From: Sporosarcina gallistercoris
GTDB lineage: Bacteria > Bacillota > Bacilli > Bacillales_A > Planococcaceae
Length of the DNA stretch: 58,554 nucleotides
Assembly: GCF_014836415.1 (NCBI RefSeq)
Contig: NZ_JACSQY010000011.1
Span: 1-58,554, forward strand
Reading direction: 5' to 3'
A program made the position numbers and the translations under genes. The notes beneath the pieces were generated by a model that made no database searches, was not told the origin of the DNA, and saw only the letters and a list, made by a program, of their open reading frames with translations. Below, piece after piece: positions 1-7,100 of this stretch (positions are counted from its first letter, which is position 1; each line of letters starts with the position of its first letter).

Positions 1-104
1 CGTTGATGTATTAAGGTTCAATACCCGTTTTACAACGTAAGGTGTTTTTATTTGTCTCACTTTTTTAGGTCAGTACCCAAGTGTTGATTGGAGAGTTTTC
101 TTGT
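1..104. other. Window edge, no gene recognised
   Basis: AT-rich sequence at the left edge. No open reading frame or RNA motif that I can support. It is probably the intergenic region beyond the minus-strand operon that ends at 143. Confidence 0.4.
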
Positions 105-131
105 TGAAAAATATTGGGATATAACAATATT
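105..131 (-). terminator. Rho-independent terminator of the GT2/DUF2304/SMR operon
   Basis: Read on the minus strand, a 7-bp stem AATATTG/CAATATT with a 9-nt loop is followed by a short U tract. It lies just beyond the stop of the last gene of the minus-strand operon. Confidence 0.5.
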
Positions 132-142
132 CTTATCCACAC

Positions 143-514
143 TTACAAACTCGCCTCAGAAATCCCAATAATCGAAACCCCCAGCATAATAAACAAAACA
201 CCAACCACTTTCCACAACGTAATAGGTTCCCCGAAGACGAAGTAAGCGCCGATCACTGTGAATAGATAGGCGAATGACTGAAGCGGATAGGCCACGCTTA
301 GCTGAACTTTGGACAGGATGAAGAGCCAAAGGATGGTGGCGAAGCCGTACATTACGAGCCCTGAAAAGACATAGGGAGAGAATAGTAATTTCAAAATGCC
401 GAAAACGGATGAAAAATCGGCTTCTTTTTTAGTCATGCCGGTTTTCCATAGGAACTGTCCTATTACAAGGATGATCGTGTTCAATGCGATGAGCAGCAGA
501 TAACTTGGATTCAT
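143..514 (-). CDS. SMR/EamA-like small four-TM transporter (ArnE-like)
   Basis: A 123-residue, almost entirely hydrophobic protein with four predicted membrane helices. Its length and layout match single-domain EamA/SMR transporters, including subunits such as ArnE thought to flip undecaprenyl-phosphate sugars. A QSFAYLFTVIGAYFVFGEP stretch (about residues 78-96), with conserved Gly/Pro at the end of TM3, fits the family. It is the last gene of a three-gene minus-strand operon and overlaps the upstream DUF2304 gene by 4 bp (ATGA), implying translational coupling. Context with a GT2 and a GT39-like enzyme suggests movement of a lipid-linked sugar across the membrane. Substrate is unknown; a drug-efflux role is possible but less favoured by context. 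Confidence 0.7.
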   Translation of the reverse strand: MNPSYLLLIALNTIILVIGQFLWKTGMTKKEADFSSVFGILKLLFSPYVFSGLVMYGFATILWLFILSKVQLSVAYPLQSFAYLFTVIGAYFVFGEPITLWKVVGVLFIMLGVSIIGISEASL

Positions 515-870
515 TTTTCACTTCTCATTTCAGATTGTTCTTTCGCATGGTCCAGGAATGCGATTTCTTGAACCAATTGTTTAATCAGTTTTTCGTGTTT
601 GGAGATGATGACCGTCTGGTATGTCAATAGGATTAGGACGACCAGAAATGCGGCCATGAAGACCAGTGAAGGCATGTAGGTGATGCCGATTTGTGTAGCG
701 ATCTTATTGAGGAGCGGCAGGCAAAATGACGCGCCAATCCCGACTAATGCAAACAAAATCCATAAAAATGCATATTTGTCATGTAGCTTATTCCTGGCCG
801 TCAGGTAAATGACTTGTAGGAAGAATAGAAGTGCGGCCAAGAATGTAATGAGTTGGATAGTTCCTGACAT
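511..870 (-). CDS. DUF2304 domain membrane protein
   Basis: A 119-residue protein with three predicted membrane helices (about residues 5-24, 33-54 and 66-88) and a charged C-terminal tail, matching DUF2304 proteins. These are typically found next to dolichol-phosphate-mannose-synthase-like GT2 enzymes and are presumed to help with polyprenyl-linked sugar metabolism. The start has a good AAAGGAG site 7 nt upstream. It lies between the GT2 gene (14-nt gap) and the SMR-like gene (4-bp overlap), so the three are surely cotranscribed. Function is known only by association. Confidence 0.75.
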   Translation of the reverse strand: MSGTIQLITFLAALLFFLQVIYLTARNKLHDKYAFLWILFALVGIGASFCLPLLNKIATQIGITYMPSLVFMAAFLVVLILLTYQTVIISKHEKLIKQLVQEIAFLDHAKEQSEMRSEK

Positions 871-884
871 GGGTTACATCTCCT

Positions 885-1574
885 TTATAGAAACGATCGA
901 ATCAATGAAAAGAACGTTACCTTTATCATATAGTACAGTCCCTTTACGTTCGTAATACTGGAGGCACCGCCTTGTCGATCGTTCATTTCCGTTTTTACTT
1001 CCTTGATGCGGTATTTTTTTCGGGAGAGCGTAACGAGCACTTCCACTTCAGGATAGTCGACCGGGTAGTCTTGAGCAAATAGTGTAATCACTCTCTTGTT
1101 TACGATCCGGTAACCGGAAGTGGGATCATATACATCGATTTTGGCAATCATCTTAAGAAGGTAGTAAAAATAGGAGATCCCGATTCTTCGGATGATGGAC
1201 CCTTTGTAAGCGGTTTTTTCGAGGAATCTGGAACCGATGACCATATCATAATCTCCGTCCTGGATGCTTTCCAGTAGAAGGCTGATGTCTGCTGGATCGT
1301 GTTGGCCATCTGCATCGAGCTGCATCGCATACTCATAGCCCTGCCGATGGGCGTACTTGTACCCGGTCTGCATGGCACCGCCAATCCCGAGATTCACGGG
1401 AAGCGAGATATGCGGTTTCTGATGCGCTTTTAAAATATTCAATGTCAGGTCTGTTGAACCGTCATTAATTACTATATAATCATAAGGAGTGTTGGTCTCG
1501 ATTGTCTGCACGGTTTGTAAAATTGTTGCTTCCTCATTGTAAGCAGGAATAATTATGAGAACAGGTGAAGTCAT
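885..1574 (-). CDS. Glycosyltransferase family 2 (polyprenyl-phosphate sugar synthase-like)
   Basis: A 229-residue cytoplasmic GT-A fold enzyme. The N-terminal IIIPAYNEE motif (residues about 7-15), INDGSTD (about 36-42), QLDADGQHDP (DxD-type, about 85-94) and GSRF (about 113) are typical of the DPM1/ArnC-like GT2 branch. These enzymes move a sugar from a nucleotide donor to polyprenyl phosphate at the membrane surface. It lacks the C-terminal TM pair of GtrB-type enzymes; the separate DUF2304 and SMR-like proteins encoded downstream may supply those functions. First gene of a three-gene operon, divergent from the GT39-like gene. An AAGGAGA site precedes the ATG. Confidence 0.85.
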   Translation of the reverse strand: MTSPVLIIIPAYNEEATILQTVQTIETNTPYDYIVINDGSTDLTLNILKAHQKPHISLPVNLGIGGAMQTGYKYAHRQGYEYAMQLDADGQHDPADISLLLESIQDGDYDMVIGSRFLEKTAYKGSIIRRIGISYFYYLLKMIAKIDVYDPTSGYRIVNKRVITLFAQDYPVDYPEVEVLVTLSRKKYRIKEVKTEMNDRQGGASSITNVKGLYYMIKVTFFSLIRSFL

Positions 1575-1619
1575 GGAGGGTCTCCTTACTTGGATTTTGC
1601 CACTAACGAGGTGTATTGT

Positions 1620-2852
1620 GTGAACTGGAAGTCAATCCTGATGTACGGCACGATTTTTGTAGCAGCTTTAACAGCACTATTTGCTTACTTGCTGGCAGTA
1701 CAAGTGCCGTTCATGAATATAACGCCAGATGGGCAACTGTATTATAACATGGCGGAGAATTTGTTGGAAGGCAATGGTCTAATTAACCAAGTACGGGTGG
1801 AAGAGATCATCGTCCCACCTCTATTTGCGATCATTCTATCGGTGTTTGCTTTTCTATTCAAATCTGAAACGTCTTTTTTCGTTTTTCAGTATATCCTGTA
1901 TGGGATGAATGCAATCCTAGTCGCGGCGATTGCTAAAAACTTTTTTAAGAACAATGCGTCAGCTCTTATAGTAGGTTTGTTGTATGCCGTCCAAACGGTC
2001 TTGATACGTAACGGTCCTCAATTCCTGCTTACTGAAACCATTTTCATCACACTGATTCTGATTTCGGTTTTATTGCTGAAAAAGTGGATTGACTCAGAGG
2101 GAAGTATTAAAAATGCAGGGTACCTGATTGTGTTTATCAGCTTCACGTTGTTGTTCCGGCCACACCTGATGTTTATGTTTGTCCTGCTTGGAATGTTGCT
2201 TCTTTACTATGTATGGAAAGACAAAAAGAAGTTGCTGATCGTCCTGTTTGGCCTCGTTCCGATTGGTTTGCTGATGGTGAACGGGATGTACAACCAACAT
2301 CTGCACGGGGAGTATGTAACATTAGAGAATTACAGTGGACAAAACTTATATATCGCGAATAACCCGTCCACGAAGGTAGATTTTTTCGCTACGACAATTC
2401 AAGAAGAGTTTGTTGAGCCGTACTTCTACACGCTGAGTGAAAAATCACTCCCAGAACGTAGTATTATTCTAAAAGAACGGGCCAAGGAATATATGCTGAG
2501 CCATCCCGTTGAAACCTTGAAGAATGTCATAGGTAAGATGGTCTTATTCTTTCAACCTCTCGATACTGTAGATTTGCTATCGATGATCTTGAGTGGAGTC
2601 GGCTTAGTGGCTGCGATTATTTTCGACAAGAAACGAAGGCTCCTTCACTTGTCGATGCTGATTTATATGATTGGTTTCACCTCTTTAACCGCTCTCGGAT
2701 TGCTGATCGGCGGACAGCGTTACCGAGCTCCTTTGGCTCCTGTCTATTTATTGTATATCGGATTTTTACCCGTGCTGATCGCTCGAAGGGGTAGAAGTAC
2801 CTGGACCACACCCAATTCAGACACTAGTCAGAAAACTCTTCACATAGAGTAA
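1620..2852 (+). CDS. GT39-like (PMT/ArnT-type) membrane glycosyltransferase
   Basis: About 410 residues with roughly ten membrane helices. An early lumenal-type loop carries a PDGQLYYNMAENLLEGNG motif, as in the ArnT/PMT family, which moves sugars from polyprenyl-phosphate carriers onto acceptors outside the membrane. It is divergent from a GT2/DUF2304/SMR operon that would make and flip such a donor, so the four genes likely act together on a cell-surface glycan or glycolipid. Start choice: GTG at 1620 with GAGG 8 nt upstream gives a clean N-terminal helix. An upstream in-frame TTG at 1590, behind GGAGGG, is the alternative. A terminator follows the stop. Confidence 0.75.
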   Translation: MNWKSILMYGTIFVAALTALFAYLLAVQVPFMNITPDGQLYYNMAENLLEGNGLINQVRVEEIIVPPLFAIILSVFAFLFKSETSFFVFQYILYGMNAILVAAIAKNFFKNNASALIVGLLYAVQTVLIRNGPQFLLTETIFITLILISVLLLKKWIDSEGSIKNAGYLIVFISFTLLFRPHLMFMFVLLGMLLLYYVWKDKKKLLIVLFGLVPIGLLMVNGMYNQHLHGEYVTLENYSGQNLYIANNPSTKVDFFATTIQEEFVEPYFYTLSEKSLPERSIILKERAKEYMLSHPVETLKNVIGKMVLFFQPLDTVDLLSMILSGVGLVAAIIFDKKRRLLHLSMLIYMIGFTSLTALGLLIGGQRYRAPLAPVYLLYIGFLPVLIARRGRSTWTTPNSDTSQKTLHIE

Positions 2853-2857
2853 CTTAT

Positions 2858-2896
2858 AAATCCTCTACTCGAACTCTCGGGTGGAGGATTTTTTTC
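2858..2896 (+). terminator. Rho-independent terminator after the GT39-like gene
   Basis: Stem AAATCCTC/GAGGATTT with an 18-nt loop, then a run of T residues, starting 5 nt past the stop codon. Confidence 0.75.
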
Positions 2897-2950
2897 GATT
2901 AAACCTAGTTGGCGAAATTCCTTATGCTTTTATTATCAATTTGACCATTT

Positions 2951-2986
2951 CTGAGTTTTGAGGTGTTTTAATAGCTCAAAACTCAG
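2951..2986. repeat. Perfect 12-bp inverted repeat
   Basis: CTGAGTTTTGAG and its exact reverse complement are separated by 12 nt. There is no T tract, so this is not a classical terminator. It lies 0.5 kb upstream of the RAYT transposase gene and could be a REP-like hairpin, but I saw no second copy in the window. Confidence 0.5.
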
Positions 2987-3490
2987 ATTTGGTTTCATCT
3001 AAGTAAATGAATTGAACTACGAACCCCTTCATTACGGCTTTTGTAAGAGGATTGAATTGTTACACTATTTGAAAACACTGTTTTGGCAGTAGGTACGTCT
3101 TTGGGTATACTATCTGGCATGAGGTTAGAAAGTTAAATTTTATTAGATTTTTGTAAGGATTGAAATTTTATTGGCGGTTGCCTGGTAGTGTTTTTAGCAT
3201 GAAAAAACAAAGAAGTGTCTGTTGGATTGTCTACTTGAATAGATACCATAGAGCTTGAGAATCCAAAAGTGTTAGTGAAGGAAGAGAGGTGACCGGGCTT
3301 GTTGCTCAGTTGAAATTTGTGTGTGCTTGAGGAAGCAGGGGATGAAAAACAATGGGTAATTCGAGACGGCTGGAAGTATGTTTAGACTGTACGATTCATT
3401 ATTTGAAGTAGCGAATTCGTATACAAGATAGGGATTACCCCGTGAATTGCATCGTTAATTGCATCAAATACACGAGATGAATCATTACGG
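2987..3490. other. Intergenic region upstream of RAYT
   Basis: About 500 bp without a convincing gene. Short ATG-led frames are present but have no ribosome site or recognisable product. I see no RNA motif. Confidence 0.4.
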
Positions 3491-3492
3491 TA

Positions 3493-3508
3493 GGAGGCGA
3501 CTGAAATC
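3493..3508 (+). promoter_or_regulatory. Ribosome site deciding a non-canonical ATC start
   Basis: GGAGG at 3493-3497, then an 8-nt spacer, then ATC (3506-3508) followed by CCT AGA (Pro-Arg), matching the MPR- start of RAYT proteins with Ile in place of Met. This suggests an AUC start or a point-mutated ATG. Confidence 0.5.
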
Positions 3509-4108
3509 CCTAGACAGAAACGTAACTGGCGCCAAGGAGCTTATTATCATGTCATCATGCGCGGTAACAACCGTTCCGATATTTATAACGATCCTGAGGA
3601 CAAATATCACCTAATGCGCTGCATTTATCATACATATACCCACTATTCCTTTACCATCGTAGCATTCTGTATCATGTCGAACCACTTTCATATCCTCATG
3701 AAGTCAGAGGAGGATCTCAGTAAAATCATGAAGCTCATTAACCGGCGGTACAGCGATTACTATTCCAAGCGATACAGTCACGTAGGTCGCATCTATCAGC
3801 GGCGCTACTACTCGAAGCTGGTTATCAATCCTAATGTACAATTGATAGTTAGTCGGTACATCCACCGGAACCCGATTGAAACGAGAATTCCGCTCGTTGC
3901 GAATCTGCAAGATTATCCTCACAGTTCGTTTCCATTCTACGTCGATCCTTATTCTGAACCACCCCCTTACATGGATACGAGTCTTTTATTCCAATTTCTA
4001 CCTGTATCATTTGAAAAAACTATTGAGGGTTACAGTACGTATTGCTTGCAGGAGTTTGGTGTGGACGAGCTGGAAGAACTGTCGGAATGGATGATGGAGA
4101 TGAAGTAA
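3506..4108 (+). CDS. REP-associated tyrosine transposase (RAYT, Y1_Tnp/IS200-like)
   Basis: A single-strand DNA transposase-like HUH enzyme that in other bacteria mobilises REP/BIME hairpins. The HFH (HUH) metal-binding motif sits at about residues 60-62 in SNHFHIL. A helix with the candidate catalytic tyrosines follows (RRYSDYYS, about 81-87), then GRIYQRRYYS, all typical of RAYTs. Homology clearly extends upstream of the first ATG (3557): codons from 3506 read PRQKRNWRQGAYYHVI, the usual RAYT N-terminus, yet no ATG/GTG/TTG precedes them before the stop at 3491. The GGAGG at 3493-3497 is 8 nt from an ATC codon exactly where family members have Met. Either ATC is the start or the start codon has been lost. 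Single gene followed by a strong hairpin. Confidence 0.85.
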   Translation: MPRQKRNWRQGAYYHVIMRGNNRSDIYNDPEDKYHLMRCIYHTYTHYSFTIVAFCIMSNHFHILMKSEEDLSKIMKLINRRYSDYYSKRYSHVGRIYQRRYYSKLVINPNVQLIVSRYIHRNPIETRIPLVANLQDYPHSSFPFYVDPYSEPPPYMDTSLLFQFLPVSFEKTIEGYSTYCLQEFGVDELEELSEWMMEMK

Positions 4109-4134
4109 GTGTAGAGAGCTTGGCTGAATTCAGC

Positions 4135-4186
4135 ACAGAAAGAGCTCATCCGTCCTTATGAAGGAATGGTGAGCTCTTTCTGTTTA
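4135..4186 (+). terminator. Strong hairpin terminator after RAYT
   Basis: A 14-bp perfect stem (ACAGAAAGAGCTCA and complement, 4135-4148 and 4170-4183) followed by a short T-containing tail, 26 nt past the stop codon. Confidence 0.65.
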
Positions 4187-4365
4187 CAAAGGGATCGATG
4201 AACTTGTTCCACTGATAAATACCTGATGATTTCTAATTTAAAATATATGAGAGTTGATACATGTAGGGTGTTCATTTTATTGTGATGAGAATACAAATGC
4301 CACTACAAATGTGCAGTCTCTAAGAACCGATGTAGTCGTGATTCGAGTGAATGAATTGTCTCGGA

Positions 4366-4404
4366 ATTGTGTGTGATCCAGGTACCTAGGTGAGGTACCT
4401 AGGT
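4366..4404 (-). repeat. GGTACC-type motif, doubled copy
   Basis: On the minus strand it reads CCTAGGTACC, a short spacer, then CCTAGGTACCTGGATC followed by ACACACAATTC. It matches the stop-codon-proximal motif seen after several genes here, but the GGTACC half is duplicated. It lies about 50 nt past the stop of the broken small membrane gene at 4452-4620. Confidence 0.6.
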
Positions 4405-4451
4405 GTCATCGTATTTCTTTTGTTAATATAAAAGTATTCATTTTAAAATAA

Positions 4452-4620
4452 TTACCGTGACTTATGGGGAGTTTTTTTACCAACGCGCTCAATGAGAAAG
4501 ATGCCCGCCATTAAAACAACGAAAGCAATGACATAGTTAAAAATGGTCTTCTCGATATGAAATACATTTAAAAGATAAAGAAGAATGACACCCCAAACAA
4601 CCATGAGTAAAATTTTCATA
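4452..4620 (-). pseudogene. Frameshifted small membrane protein gene
   Basis: From an ATG at 4620 the minus strand encodes a hydrophobic helix (MKILLMVVWGVILLYLLNVF) that stops after 27 codons at 4537-4539. The other frame ends at 4452 with a second helix (NYVIAFVVLMAGIFLIERVG) and a basic tail. Removing one base from a TTTT run near 4560 would join them into a two-helix protein of about 55 residues. This could be a genuine frameshift, a sequencing error in the homopolymer, or a separate 38-codon ORF (4452-4568). The product is not recognised. Confidence 0.4.
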
Positions 4621-4637
4621 GTAAACACCTGCCTGCT

Positions 4638-4667
4638 TTATTGAGTTGTGTGTGGTCCAGGTACCTA
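4638..4667 (-). repeat. Stop-codon-proximal GGTACCTGGACC motif (copy a)
   Basis: In the sense of the upstream gene the sequence is TAGGTACCTGGACCACACAC followed by AACTC. The stop codon TAG (4665-4667) is itself the beginning of the motif. Confidence 0.7.
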
Positions 4668-5852
4668 TTCAAAAACTTTCAAGTCATATGAGTAGACGTT
4701 CTTGTTTTTGGATTGTTCAAGGATGGCATCCAGACCGTTAATATCTATGGACTCTGTTAATATCCCTTTCTCGAGCGAATAAGTCTCCAAATAATAGTGC
4801 TCTTTTTTATCCGGACTATGTCGCAATACGTAGAGATTGCCATCTTTGAAATAGGTTTCTTCGTTGTGGCGGACACTCGAATCACTGGCTTTTTCAAGGC
4901 TGAATGCTTTCTCTACTGCCATTGTATCTAAATGGAAAGAGTAGATATCACCCAATCCATTGGCGTAATACAGCTTACCATTATGGATGGCTGCAGAATT
5001 TTTATAATTGTATGGGATGGTGGCGGTTAAGTCTGTATCTTTGTAATTGATGACTTCAAATGTATCTTGCTTAAATGTGTTTTTATTTACTCGATAAATG
5101 GATACGGCTTCACTCGTATCATTGATAATTTCAGAGATAATCAGATAGTAGTAGTTTTCATCCGATAATACGGGTGCGAGTACTTGCAAGTTTTCAGTGG
5201 ATTCGGATTGAATCGCCGCGACATCTTTTACATTAAGTCCCTTATCAAATGTCACTTCCTTAAGATGGAATTCGTTTTTTTCTAAATCTTGTGTAAGGAT
5301 ATCCACAGTACGATCGTTAGCTCCGGAAGCAGCAATATAATAAGGGATGCTCTCTACCTGGAAGCCGTTCGAATTTCCATATCGTACATCGGAGCTGTAT
5401 CCGTCTTCTACAAAACCACTGTTATAAATACTGAAAAACAGGTCGTGTTCGGGTAGGTAACCAGTCCGTTCTCCTGTATATTGCGGAGCGTCCATTTTAA
5501 AATTTTTCGTCTTGTCGCTAATTAGTGTGACATTGTTTTTGTCTTCTAATAAAAGCTGATCTTTACCGACTGCTACGCTTCCGAGCTCAAGCCCTTTCAT
5601 GGGCAGTGCTTGAACGGAGTGATCCTCCTGAACGAAAACGCCATAACTGACTCCTTTTCCGTCAATATCCTGATCAGCTGTTGTGGACAAATAGATAATG
5701 GCTTTTGTATTTTCTAGTAGTTTTTTTTCGGAAACCTCATTTAGAGAAAGTAATGACGAAGCAGGGATGCTTTTCTCTTTCGTAAGGGTCAGGATTAAAA
5801 TAAGTACTAGGAGTAGAGAAGCAACTAGTAGGATAACTCTCTTTTTCTTCAT
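4665..5852 (-). CDS. Membrane-anchored extracellular protein of unknown function
   Basis: A 395-residue protein with an N-terminal MKKKR followed by a single hydrophobic helix (about residues 6-24). The rest is hydrophilic and probably outside the cell. Repeated short beta-strand-like segments with YY/YL pairs, for example NYYYLIISEI, GKLYYANGLGDIYSF and DGNLYVLRHS, suggest a beta-propeller-like fold; this is an inference. Start chosen at 5852 because TTGGAGGAACTGGAA-ATG gives GGAGG with good spacing; a longer ATG frame from 5885 would place the ribosome site inside the gene. It lies 64 nt downstream of the exported papain-like gene, with a hairpin between, and its stop codon overlaps a dispersed repeat. 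Family not recognised. Confidence 0.6.
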   Translation of the reverse strand: MKKKRVILLVASLLLVLILILTLTKEKSIPASSLLSLNEVSEKKLLENTKAIIYLSTTADQDIDGKGVSYGVFVQEDHSVQALPMKGLELGSVAVGKDQLLLEDKNNVTLISDKTKNFKMDAPQYTGERTGYLPEHDLFFSIYNSGFVEDGYSSDVRYGNSNGFQVESIPYYIAASGANDRTVDILTQDLEKNEFHLKEVTFDKGLNVKDVAAIQSESTENLQVLAPVLSDENYYYLIISEIINDTSEAVSIYRVNKNTFKQDTFEVINYKDTDLTATIPYNYKNSAAIHNGKLYYANGLGDIYSFHLDTMAVEKAFSLEKASDSSVRHNEETYFKDGNLYVLRHSPDKKEHYYLETYSLEKGILTESIDINGLDAILEQSKNKNVYSYDLKVFE

Positions 5853-5873
5853 TTCCAGTTCCTCCAACTCGAC

Positions 5874-5910
5874 AAACAAGACCATCTGATAGGATTAGAC
5901 GGCCTTGTTT
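5874..5910 (-). terminator. Intercistronic hairpin (partial terminator or processing site)
   Basis: On the minus strand AAACAAGGCCGTCT pairs with AGATGGTCTTGTTT (14 bp with two G-U pairs, loop 9 nt). The following U tract is poor. It separates the papain-like gene from the membrane-anchored gene and may attenuate readthrough. Confidence 0.5.
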
Positions 5911-5916
5911 TGAGAT

Positions 5917-6660
5917 TTAAATATTTCGTACGAGAACAGTACCTTTTGCATCTCTTACATCACGTGGATACACTCCTAATCCACCATCTACATCCAAGTC
6001 CAAGGAGCCATTAAGTTTGTAAGCCGACCAAATGAGTTTGGAACAGTTTTTAGCTCCCGTATGACCGGTTTGACGATTGGTTGCAAAATTATAAGAATAG
6101 GATTGTCCAACTTGACTCCTAGCCCAGTTGGCAGCATTGTTCCGGTTTGTAGTAGAAGTGGTGACCGACTTCACCTTCGCACCTGAACTATCTACTTTGC
6201 GCGCTGTAGTTGAAATGGTTCGAACGCCAGCAGAAGGGACGGATTCCACAATCGTTGTGGACGTATAGTATAACCCTACATGGCCATGATCTAAATAAGC
6301 AGTTTGTGAAGGGGTATAATAGAAGTTACCTTTCGTACTGGAGCCTACACTTTTAGTACCGCCGGAAGCACCATAAGCAGATACATCAGAAGTCGCGGCT
6401 TTTTCCTGTTTGCCCTTTTCATCATTGTTCTTCAACTCTGTGTAGATCTGCTCAAGGACGCTTTCTTCAGACTGACCGGTATTCGCAGCAATTTCCCTGA
6501 CATCCTTCAGTAATTCCCGTTTTGAAATATCAGGCTGTAGTTTGAGGATTTCATGGAGATCTGTACTACCATTCGTTAACCCCGAAATAGCAGAGACCGA
6601 ACTTGCCTGGCCGAATAACAAAGTAGTAGATAACGAGAGGGCTATAATTGTTTTTTTCAT
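5917..6660 (-). CDS. Secreted permuted papain-like (YiiX/DUF830-type) hydrolase
   Basis: A 247-residue exported protein. The signal peptide MKKTIIALSLSTTLLFGQ ends near the Ala-rich SSVSA at about residue 24. The catalytic part resembles circularly permuted NlpC/P60 (YiiX/LRAT-like) enzymes: the His comes first (DHGHVGLY, H127) and the Cys later (GAKNCSKLIW, C206), the reverse of ordinary NlpC/P60 order. Such enzymes cleave amide or ester bonds in peptidoglycan or lipids; the substrate here is unknown. It lies downstream of, and in the same direction as, the 15-codon SHP-like peptide ORF, and opposite to the Rgg-like regulator, so it is the natural first target of that regulator. RBS AAGGGAG precedes the ATG. 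Confidence 0.75.
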   Translation of the reverse strand: MKKTIIALSLSTTLLFGQASSVSAISGLTNGSTDLHEILKLQPDISKRELLKDVREIAANTGQSEESVLEQIYTELKNNDEKGKQEKAATSDVSAYGASGGTKSVGSSTKGNFYYTPSQTAYLDHGHVGLYYTSTTIVESVPSAGVRTISTTARKVDSSGAKVKSVTTSTTNRNNAANWARSQVGQSYSYNFATNRQTGHTGAKNCSKLIWSAYKLNGSLDLDVDGGLGVYPRDVRDAKGTVLVRNI

Positions 6661-6942
6661 TTTTGCAACTCCCTTATAGTTTTTTTATGTTGATTAGAGG
6701 TTGAGGGTAAGAAGTGAGAATTACAATATCCACTCCCTTAAGGTATACTCATTGAAAATTCTATGGCTGTAGTGTATGAAAACGTCCGACAAATGCTAAT
6801 ACGGTTACCACTTGCAAAGACGATACGAGGATAGTTATTCTAGTTGTAATATTCAGTCTTTTTTGCAGCTTAATTTAAAACTTGAATATACGTCAAAATC
6901 GGGGGTCCAGTTCCGTGACTGCAATACGTTACGTACACAAAG
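6661..6942. other. Leader between the short peptide ORF and the exported hydrolase gene
   Basis: About 280 bp, AT-rich. On the minus strand a weak promoter-like TTGACG followed about 17 nt later by TTAAGC lies just after the peptide ORF. I see no clear terminator, so readthrough from the peptide promoter into the hydrolase gene is possible. Confidence 0.35.
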
Positions 6943-6990
6943 TTAATTGATAAACCAGATATCCAATAGTGTTATCAGCAATTCTAACAT
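6943..6990 (-). CDS. Short hydrophobic peptide (SHP-like pheromone precursor candidate)
   Basis: A 15-codon ORF reading MLELLITLLDIWFIN, with a very strong ribosome site (GATAGGAGGTAACCGCC before ATG; AGGAGG with 8-nt spacing). It is divergent from, and 110 bp away from, an Rgg-like regulator gene. That is exactly the arrangement of Rgg/SHP quorum-sensing pairs in streptococci, whose SHPs are short hydrophobic peptides with an Asp followed by Ile-rich residues (DIIIVGG, DILIIVGG). Here the C-terminal DIWFIN has the same Asp-Ile-hydrophobic pattern. It is shorter than typical SHPs (about 20-30 residues) and lacks the usual N-terminal lysines and C-terminal Gly, so the match is suggestive, not proven. 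Confidence 0.5.
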   Translation of the reverse strand: MLELLITLLDIWFIN

Positions 6991-7010
6991 GGCGGTTACC
7001 TCCTATCTTT

Positions 7011-7020
7011 GTAAGTTTAC
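7011..7020. promoter_or_regulatory. GTAA-N2-TTAC inverted repeat, possible Rgg operator
   Basis: GTAAGTTTAC lies in the 110-bp divergent region between the Rgg-like gene and the peptide ORF, 20 nt upstream of the peptide start. It is short, so the assignment is tentative. Confidence 0.25.
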
Positions 7021-7100
7021 TTCCACTGAATGTAATCATACTTTCAACAGAATAGAAGATGAATAAAAAAGTCGTAAATGACTAGAAAGGAAGAGGCTCG

